Positions 5,968-10,872 of a stretch of DNA of 10,872 nt are shown one piece after another. A model generated the notes under the pieces. That model saw only the letters and a program-made list of their open reading frames with translations. It made no database searches and was not told the DNA's origin. The DNA is taken from assembly GCA_036380925.1 (NCBI GenBank), contig DASVDW010000232.1:1-10872 (forward strand), in the 5' to 3' direction. The number at the start of each line of letters is the position of its first letter. The first letter of the stretch is position 1. The stretch comes from JAICLV01 sp036380925. GTDB lineage: Bacteria > Actinomycetota > Actinomycetes > Acidothermales > Acidothermaceae. The position numbers were made by a program, and so were the translations under genes.

Positions 5968-6096
5968 GATCACGCCTGGTATGGGGGGGACCCGATCCCG
6001 GGTGAACGAGGGCGAGGCTTTGATCTGCCCAGCAACCTGGTCGCCAATTGCCAGGCAGGGAGCCAATGGCGAAACCGGCGCTCGAAGGTTCGAACC
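5968..6096 (+). ncRNA. Candidate structured 5' leader (possible riboswitch; partial ydaO-like core)
   Basis: The leader of the giant gene contains GGGGGACCCG-ATCC-CGGGTGAA (hairpin ACCCG 5990-5994 with CGGGT 5999-6003). This resembles the GGGGGACCC...GGGGUGAA core of the ydaO/c-di-AMP riboswitch. GGGC (6010-6013) can pair with GCCC (6027-6030), followed by AGCAACC (6031-6037), recalling the AGCUAACC box of that class. GCCTGG (5974-5979) can close the element with CCAGGC (6051-6056). The same CCAGG can instead pair with CCTGG (6036-6040). CGCCA-TTG (6042-6050) can pair with CAATGGCG (6064-6071). A self-complementary GGTTCGAACC (6087-6096) follows just before the SD. The conserved GAACCCGUCAGCUAACC and CGUAGGCG boxes are incomplete, so class membership is unproven; c-di-AMP sensing is only a hypothesis. 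Confidence 0.35.
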
Positions 6097-6102
6097 GACC
6101 AA

Positions 6103-6106
6103 GGAG
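6103..6106 (+). promoter_or_regulatory. Ribosome binding site deciding the start of the giant secreted protein
   Basis: GGAG, nine bases before the ATG at 6116, supports this start over an in-frame ATG at 5981. The latter has no SD, and its extra 45 residues would bury the signal peptide. Confidence 0.6.
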
Positions 6107-6115
6107 CGCTGCGTT

Positions 6116-9100
6116 ATGAGCACCACCCACCGTCGCCGTCGTGAACTGCGTCGCGGAAGAGTCGGCCGACATGCCCGGCCCCGTGCGCTCGCCGCGTTCC
6201 TGAGTGTCGTCGCCTTGACGCTCGGAGCGCCCGGAGCCGCTCTGATCGGCGCGACGACGCTGGCCGGCCCGGCCGCCGCGGCAATCGGACCGACGCTGGC
6301 GAAGGTGGCCCAACTGGCCGAGTTTCCGAGCAACGGCGGCACACTCACCGACCAGAAGTGCCCGACTGGCGACGTGATGGTCGGCCTCAGCGGTCAGACG
6401 CAAAAGGCGGTGAACAACACAATCTGGATAACGGACGTCGTCACCTCCTGCGCGCCGATGACCGTGAGTGGCGGCGCGGTGGCGCCCGGGACTCCAATCG
6501 TGCAGGTGGGTCCCGCGATCGGCGCAGCGGGCAACGGCGCCAACTTCAACGCGGTGTGCCCGAGCCCCAAGGTCGTCGTCGGATTCGAGGTGTGGTCGGA
6601 CTCGAGCGGTAGCGGCGCGGGAGTGCACGGCTATCAGATCTCCTGCAGCGCGCTCAACGCGACCGGCGTGCCGGTCGGCGCGATCACGACCGTGCTCGCT
6701 GGAGCGCAGTCCGGCGCCGACTCGACGGCGCAAATGTGCCCGCCGGTCAGCGGGGCGGGCGCGCCGGGTGGCGTCGGGGCGGGATATGCCGGCGCGGGCA
6801 ACAGCAACGGCCGCACCTCCGGGGTGAGCCTTTGGTGCGGTGTCGTCCAAGTCTCTGTCGACGCACCGGTGCTCGCGGCCACGGTCCCGGCGTCGCCGGG
6901 CAACATGACAACGCCCGTGGTGAAGGGGACCGCTCCCGCTGCGACCACGATCAGCGTCTACACCAACGCCACCTGCTCTGGCACGGCGGCGGCCAGCGGG
7001 TCGGCGTCCGCCCTTTCGACCGGGATCGCCGTGACGGTGCCGGCTAACGCGACGACCGCGCTCTCGGCAAAGGCGACCGCGAACGGCGTCGATTCCGTCT
7101 GCTCGAATTCGCTGTCCTACCTCGAAGATTCGGTTGCTCCGTCAATTTCCGGCGCTCCGACCACCGCTCCAAACGGCGCTGGCTGGTACCACAGCGATGT
7201 GGCGATCCACTGGACCTGCAGCGACAGCGGCTCTGGCGTGGCGACCTGCCCGACCAACTCGACCATCACGGGTGAGGGCTCCAACCTCTCGACCGTCGGA
7301 ACCACGACGGACAACGCGGGCAACAGCGCGAGCAGCACGGTCTCCGGCATCAAGATCGACCGCACTCCCCCGACGACCATCGCGACGATCGCCGGCAACG
7401 AGCCGAGTGGTTGGTACAACACGCTCCCGCTGTCGGTGACGCTGTCCGGCACCGACAACCTGTCGGGCGTGAGCGAAATCCAGTACAGCCTGGACGGCGT
7501 GGCCGGCGCCATCTCTGGGTCGGGCGGCAGCGTTGAGATCTCGTCGAGCGGCCACCACACGCTGTCGATGTCGGCGACCGACGCAGCCGGGAATGTCGAG
7601 GCGAGCCACCAGGTGAGCATCGACGTCGACACCGACGCGCCGGCGTTGGCCGCGTCGCTCGATCCGGCCCCGGTGGGGGTCTGGAACCGCACGCCGGTCA
7701 CGGTCAGCATGACCTGCGCCGACCATGCCCTCGCCGACGGTTCCGCCGGCTCCGGCGTGGCAACCTGCAGTCTTGGAGCAAGTTCGACGACGACGGACAA
7801 CCTGGACGGTTCGAAAACGTCATCGACCAGCATCACCGACGAAGGCCGATTCGGGCTCGCCGGGAGCGCGAGCGACGAAGCCGGCAACACCAGCAGCCTG
7901 TCGATGACCGCCAACGTCGACATGACACCGCCGGTCGTCATGGCCGCGCCGACGGGCACGATCGGCGGCAACGGCTGGTACACCGCGCCCGTGACCGTCA
8001 GCTTCTCTTGCGCCGACCCAGATCTCGCTGACCAGAGCGCCGGGTCAGGCGTCGTCTCGTGCCCGACCGCCGTCACGCTCAATAACGACGGCAAGAACCA
8101 GCAGGCGACGTCCGGCCCGTCCTACGACCTTGCGGGGAACTCGAGCACCAGCTCGCTCGATGGCATCGACATCGACCAAACCGGACCGACCGTCGCCGTG
8201 ACCTATAACGGCTCGGCGACGAAGCAGGGTTGGTACAACGGACCGGTCACCGTGCATTTCGCTTGCGCCGACGCGACGTCGGGCGTGGCCGGCTGCCCGG
8301 ACGACGTCACGTTCACCAGCGAGGGCGCCAACCACTCGGCGTCCGTGGTCGCCACCGACAACGCGGGCAACGAAACTCCGGTGACCGTGAACGGCGTCAA
8401 CATCGACCTGACGGCGCCGTCGATCTCTGGCCAGGCCACACCTGCTCCGAACGGCAACGGCTGGAACAACACCGACGTCACTATCAACTGGACCTGCCTC
8501 GACCCGACTCTGCAAGACGGCGCCGACGGCTCGGGGCTCTCGACGTCTTGCCCCGCGCCTCAGACGGTCAGCAGCGAGGGCGCGCAGCAGACGTTCACCC
8601 ATACGGTCACCGACGTCGCCGGGAACACCTCGGCGCCTGCGACCGTGACGGTCAGACTCGACAAGACCGCGCCCACGCTCGCGGGCGCGCCGGCCGCTCC
8701 GCCCGACGGCGCCAACGGCTGGTACGTGTCCCCGGTCACCATTCATTGGACGACGTCCGACACGCTGTCCGGAGTCGATCCATCGACCCAGCCCGCTGAT
8801 TCGACCCTGACGTCGGACGGCGAGGGTGTCACGGCGAGCGCGACGGTCTCCGACCTTGCGGGCAACTCGACAACCGGCGACTCCACACCGGTCAACATCG
8901 ACCAGACGCCGCCCTCGACGGCCGTCGCCGCGGCCCCTCCGGCCTGGTCAAACGGGACGGTGACGATTCAACTCGTCGCCACCGACGCCACTTCGGGGGT
9001 CGCGGCGACGTACTACTCCGTTGATGGCGGCGCTAACCAGACCGGCACGACGGTCACGATCGACACCGAGGGCCGCCACCACCTGGCGTTCCATTCGGTC

Positions 9101-10642
9101 GACGTCGCAGGCAACGTCGAAGCGGCCAACTCGGTCGAGGTCGACATCGACGAAAGTGCGCCCACCGTCACGCCGTCACAATTACCGGCCGCGAACAGCG
9201 CCGGTTGGAACAACAGCCCGGTCACCGTCACGTTCAGCTGCGCCGATCCGGCGCTTGCCGACCTTAGTGCGGGATCGGGACTCGCGTCGTGCACCAGCAA
9301 CCCCGCTGGCAGTAGCGACATCGCAGCCGACTCGCAGTCGGGCACCGCCGCGGTCACCATCGGAACTGAAGGCGCCAACCAGAACGTCGACGGCTCCGCC
9401 ACCGACAACGCCGGGAACACGGGCACCGGCCACACGTCGGTGAGCATCGACCGGACCGCGCCCACCATCGGCGGCAGCGCCACTTCGGCGCCTAACGGCC
9501 ACGGCTGGTACAACTCGCCGGTCACGGTCACGTTCATTTGCTCCGATCCGGCTGGCGGCAACGGCACGCCGGGTTCCGGCATCGCGACCTGCGACAACCA
9601 GCAGACCCTCAGCGCGGACGGTGCGAACCAGTCGGTCACCGGGAATGCGGCCGACGTCGCCGGGAACACCGCGGCCGCCACGGTGCACGGCTTGAACCTC
9701 GACCAGACCGCACCGAGCATCACGCCGAGCCTCACGCCGTCCGCACCGAATGGCTCGAACGGCTGGTATATCTCGCCGGTCACCGTGCATTTCTCCGTCA
9801 GCGACGCGCTTTCCGGCATCGACCCGGCAACGGTGCCCGCTGACCAGACGCTGTCGACGGACGGCGCGAACCAGGAGGCGACCGCTACGGTGTCGGACCT
9901 CGCGGGCAACGTCGCTGCCGGCAAGACCGGCAAGGTCATCAACATCGACCAGACCGCGCCAACGGTGACGTTCTCGCAGTCGGTGACGGCGCCGAACGCG
10001 AACGGCTGGTACAACCAGGCGGTGACGGTGAGCTTCACCTGCACTGACGCGACATCTGGTGTCGCCGACTGCCCGGCCGCGCAGGTGCTTGGCAACGGCA
10101 CGCACGCGGCGCAAACGGTGACGGTGTACGACAGGGCCGGTAACTCGACGTCCGTGACCGTGCCGGAAATCGACGTCGACTCGGTGGCACCGGTCATCAC
10201 CTTCAGCGGAAACGCAGGCGTTTACACGGTCGACCAGACTGTCGCGATCAATTGCTTGGCGACTGATGCGCTGTCCGGCATCGACGTCTCGCGCACCACG
10301 TGCCCGTCGGTGAACGCCCCGGCGTACACGCTGCTGGTAGGGCAGAACAACGTGCTGCAGGCGTCCGCGACAGACCTGGCGGGCAACACGACGAGCGCGT
10401 CGACGTCGTTCACGGTGGGGGTGTCGTGCACGTCGCTTTCGAGCCTCGTCAGAACCTTCACCTCGGACGCCGGAGTGGCAAACGGCCTGCTGGCGAAGGT
10501 GTCAGCGATTTGCAGCTCGCCGAACGCCAACTCGAAGGCCGGCCAGATCGGCGCGTTCGACAACCAGGTTCGGGCGCAGACCGGGAAGGCGTTGACCGCG
10601 GCGCATGCCGACTACCTGACCCGCTTCGCGGGGCTGCTGTAG
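6116..10642 (+). CDS. Giant secreted multi-domain repeat protein (Ig/OmpL47-like repeats, FIMAH-like C-terminus)
   Basis: A 1508-residue exported protein. An Arg-rich n-region (6-23) and hydrophobic stretch (24-50) end in GPAAAA, suggesting signal-peptidase cleavage near residue 56. Residues 57-246 form a Cys-rich domain with three CP...C segments. Residues 249-338 are a bacterial Ig-like domain with VKGTAPAATTISVYTNATC and an ending CSNSLSYLEDSVAP. Thirteen repeats (about 338-1435) follow, each of about 71-100 residues with a GWYNSPVTVxFxCxD entry, an SG(V/I) turn, an optional second Cys, a DxAGN motif and an IDxTAP linker. Residues 1438-1508 (AFDNQVRAQTGKALTAAHA) resemble the C-terminal FIMAH domain of secreted actinobacterial and firmicute proteins. 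No catalytic motif, LPXTG or C-terminal membrane span is seen. An adhesive, stalk or surface-layer role is inference. It is preceded by a structured leader and followed by a strong palindromic terminator. Confidence 0.9.
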   Translation: MSTTHRRRRELRRGRVGRHARPRALAAFLSVVALTLGAPGAALIGATTLAGPAAAAIGPTLAKVAQLAEFPSNGGTLTDQKCPTGDVMVGLSGQTQKAVNNTIWITDVVTSCAPMTVSGGAVAPGTPIVQVGPAIGAAGNGANFNAVCPSPKVVVGFEVWSDSSGSGAGVHGYQISCSALNATGVPVGAITTVLAGAQSGADSTAQMCPPVSGAGAPGGVGAGYAGAGNSNGRTSGVSLWCGVVQVSVDAPVLAATVPASPGNMTTPVVKGTAPAATTISVYTNATCSGTAAASGSASALSTGIAVTVPANATTALSAKATANGVDSVCSNSLSYLEDSVAPSISGAPTTAPNGAGWYHSDVAIHWTCSDSGSGVATCPTNSTITGEGSNLSTVGTTTDNAGNSASSTVSGIKIDRTPPTTIATIAGNEPSGWYNTLPLSVTLSGTDNLSGVSEIQYSLDGVAGAISGSGGSVEISSSGHHTLSMSATDAAGNVEASHQVSIDVDTDAPALAASLDPAPVGVWNRTPVTVSMTCADHALADGSAGSGVATCSLGASSTTTDNLDGSKTSSTSITDEGRFGLAGSASDEAGNTSSLSMTANVDMTPPVVMAAPTGTIGGNGWYTAPVTVSFSCADPDLADQSAGSGVVSCPTAVTLNNDGKNQQATSGPSYDLAGNSSTSSLDGIDIDQTGPTVAVTYNGSATKQGWYNGPVTVHFACADATSGVAGCPDDVTFTSEGANHSASVVATDNAGNETPVTVNGVNIDLTAPSISGQATPAPNGNGWNNTDVTINWTCLDPTLQDGADGSGLSTSCPAPQTVSSEGAQQTFTHTVTDVAGNTSAPATVTVRLDKTAPTLAGAPAAPPDGANGWYVSPVTIHWTTSDTLSGVDPSTQPADSTLTSDGEGVTASATVSDLAGNSTTGDSTPVNIDQTPPSTAVAAAPPAWSNGTVTIQLVATDATSGVAATYYSVDGGANQTGTTVTIDTEGRHHLAFHSVDVAGNVEAANSVEVDIDESAPTVTPSQLPAANSAGWNNSPVTVTFSCADPALADLSAGSGLASCTSNPAGSSDIAADSQSGTAAVTIGTEGANQNVDGSATDNAGNTGTGHTSVSIDRTAPTIGGSATSAPNGHGWYNSPVTVTFICSDPAGGNGTPGSGIATCDNQQTLSADGANQSVTGNAADVAGNTAAATVHGLNLDQTAPSITPSLTPSAPNGSNGWYISPVTVHFSVSDALSGIDPATVPADQTLSTDGANQEATATVSDLAGNVAAGKTGKVINIDQTAPTVTFSQSVTAPNANGWYNQAVTVSFTCTDATSGVADCPAAQVLGNGTHAAQTVTVYDRAGNSTSVTVPEIDVDSVAPVITFSGNAGVYTVDQTVAINCLATDALSGIDVSRTTCPSVNAPAYTLLVGQNNVLQASATDLAGNTTSASTSFTVGVSCTSLSSLVRTFTSDAGVANGLLAKVSAICSSPNANSKAGQIGAFDNQVRAQTGKALTAAHADYLTRFAGLL
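6287..6853 (+). other. N-terminal Cys-paired three-fold repeat domain of the secreted protein
   Basis: Three successive segments each begin with CP and end with a Cys after a glycine- and serine-rich stretch: CPTGDVMVGLSGQ...TSC, CPSPKVVVGFEVW...ISC and CPPVSGAGAPGG...LWC. The pattern CPxGxVVxGxxGxxG...LxLxC is seen in secreted bacterial lectin-like and VMO-I-like beta-prism domains, which have internal three-fold symmetry. That fold is my inference. The repeats suggest three disulfides and a carbohydrate- or surface-binding head. Confidence 0.45.
7127..10420 (+). repeat. Thirteen tandem Ig/OmpL47-like coding repeats
   Basis: Unit anchors (the GW or equivalent codons) begin at 7181, 7409, 7679, 7973, 8228, 8459, 8717, 8942, 9203, 9503, 9761, 10004 and 10217, giving units of 213-300 bp. 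Every unit carries D-x-A-G-N. Nine units have a Cys pair bracketing the SG turn. Units 2 and 8 instead have a YSLDG or YYSVDG strand as in OmpL47-type domains. Units 7 and 11 have an SG(V/I)DP..(Q/V)PAD segment. Short DNA identities recur, for example an 18-mer starting CCGGTCACCGTG at 8243-8260 and 9776-9793, but most units have diverged, arguing for old duplication. Confidence 0.85.
10427..10639 (+). other. C-terminal FIMAH-like domain of the secreted protein
   Basis: The last 71 residues are helical, with two Cys (1438 and 1466). They have a pattern of a first helix (LSSLVRTF), a glycine turn, LLAKVSAI, then AFDNQVRAQTGKALTAAHADYL. This resembles the FIMAH domain found at the C-termini of secreted proteins. 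The function of that domain is not established. The match is from memory of the pattern and is moderate. Confidence 0.45.
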
Positions 10643-10656
10643 CACGGGAGCTCGGT

Positions 10657-10696
10657 GCGGCGGCGGCGTGGTTCAGCTGAACCACGCCGCTGCCGC
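10657..10696. terminator. 40-bp palindrome, probable bidirectional terminator
   Basis: Arms 10657-10676 and 10677-10696 are complementary over 20 bp with a single G-T pair (10662/10691), centred on CAGCTG. The site lies 14 bp after the stop of the secreted-protein gene and 51 bp past the stop of the convergent partial gene. There is no U-tract, as is common for actinobacterial intrinsic terminators. The symmetry suits termination from both sides. Confidence 0.75.
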
Positions 10697-10747
10697 TGTA
10701 TCAGCCCAGTCGACGCGCCGGCCTCTGACCGAATGGCGGCAAGGGCG

Positions 10748-10872
10748 CTAGGTGGCGGCGATGAGGACGGTTGCAAACAACCCGACGCCGACCACGCCGG
10801 CCAACCACGCGTCCGCGATGAGCCGGCACGCCCGGAACCGCCGCAGGTAGATCCCGAAGGCGATAGCAATGG
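10748..10872 (-). CDS. C-terminal end of a small or membrane protein (cut by the right edge)
   Basis: Reading leftward from the window edge, a frame of 40 codons plus two bases ends at TAG (10748-10750). It encodes a short basic segment (YLRRFRACRLIAD) followed by a hydrophobic helix (AWLAGVVGVGLFATVLIAAT) that ends at the C-terminus. This looks like the last membrane span of an integral membrane protein, with positive residues on the cytoplasmic side. The frame was chosen over a competing open frame on the same strand because of the membrane pattern and because its stop falls just before the terminator. Family not recognisable. Confidence 0.5.
   Translation of the reverse strand, partial: IAIAFGIYLRRFRACRLIADAWLAGVVGVGLFATVLIAAT

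Noticed and set aside
6010..6066. SAM-I riboswitch, suggested by GAGGGC...GCCCAGCAACC
   Set aside because: The spacing is similar, but the kink-turn bases and the downstream GGUGCxAAUUCC strand are not matched, so I did not assign it.
5981..6115. In-frame upstream extension of the giant protein starting at ATG 5981
   Set aside because: There is no SD before 5981. The added 45 residues are not signal-like and would place the signal peptide inside the protein. The region reads better as a structured leader, and GGAG precedes the ATG at 6116.
6116..6200. Tat signal (twin arginine) for the giant protein
   Set aside because: There are several Arg pairs, but no S-R-R-x-F-L-K-like motif directly before the hydrophobic segment. 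A Sec-type signal is more likely.
9013..10200. 395-codon open frame on the minus strand inside the giant gene
   Set aside because: It mirrors the repeat codons of the real gene in a high-GC sequence. Its product is a repetitive antisense translation with no family features or SD.
7127..10420. CRISPR array or other non-coding tandem repeat
   Set aside because: The repeats are long, diverged, in frame and protein-level. There are no short identical repeats with unique spacers.
10612..10869. 85-codon minus-strand frame at the right end
   Set aside because: It runs through the 40-bp terminator palindrome and into the end of the giant gene with a Ser/Arg-rich product. The neighbouring frame with a membrane helix ending at 10748 is more plausible.

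Overview
This is a high-GC window with an actinobacterial look. Codons strongly favour G/C in the third position, GTG starts are common, and there is a PASTA-repeat Ser/Thr kinase. Several genes begin with a -10-like hexamer just upstream of the start codon and no Shine-Dalgarno (SD) sequence, as in leaderless actinobacterial transcription. The sequence alone does not place it below phylum level.

Left part (1-3990): the N-terminal part of a PEP-synthase/PPDK-type ATP-binding protein runs leftward off the edge. It is divergent, across 72 bp, from a TetR-family regulator (497-1165). A membrane PASTA-domain Ser/Thr kinase (1177-3081) and endonuclease IV (nfo, 3127-3990) follow on the same strand with gaps of 11 and 45 bp. 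The regulator and the kinase look leaderless, so each may have its own promoter despite the tight packing.

Middle (3968-6115): a membrane-anchored FtsH-like AAA+ zinc protease is encoded leftward and overlaps the end of nfo tail-to-tail by 23 bp. It departs from canonical FtsH: the extracytoplasmic loop is very short, the Walker B Asp is Glu, and about 30 residues are inserted in the ATPase domain. A 351-bp intergenic region separates it from a divergent giant gene. That region holds four inverted repeats, including an 18-bp palindrome, and a long leader able to form several competing helices. Part of the leader resembles the core of the ydaO (c-di-AMP) riboswitch, but not enough to assign it.

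Right part (6116-10872): a 1508-residue secreted protein has a signal peptide, a Cys-rich N-terminal domain with apparent three-fold repetition, one Ig-like domain, thirteen tandem Ig/OmpL47-like repeats each ending in a D-x-A-G-N motif, and a small C-terminal domain resembling FIMAH. No covalent wall-sorting signal is visible. A 40-bp near-perfect palindrome lies 14 bp past its stop and probably serves as a terminator shared with a convergent membrane-protein gene cut by the right edge.

The window mixes housekeeping functions (DNA repair, envelope-sensing kinase, membrane proteolysis) with one conspicuous surface or exported protein. The best candidate for something undescribed is the 5765-6115 control region plus the repeat protein it precedes, possibly regulated together with the divergent FtsH-like protease. 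I see no defence system, mobile element, CRISPR array or RNA operon.
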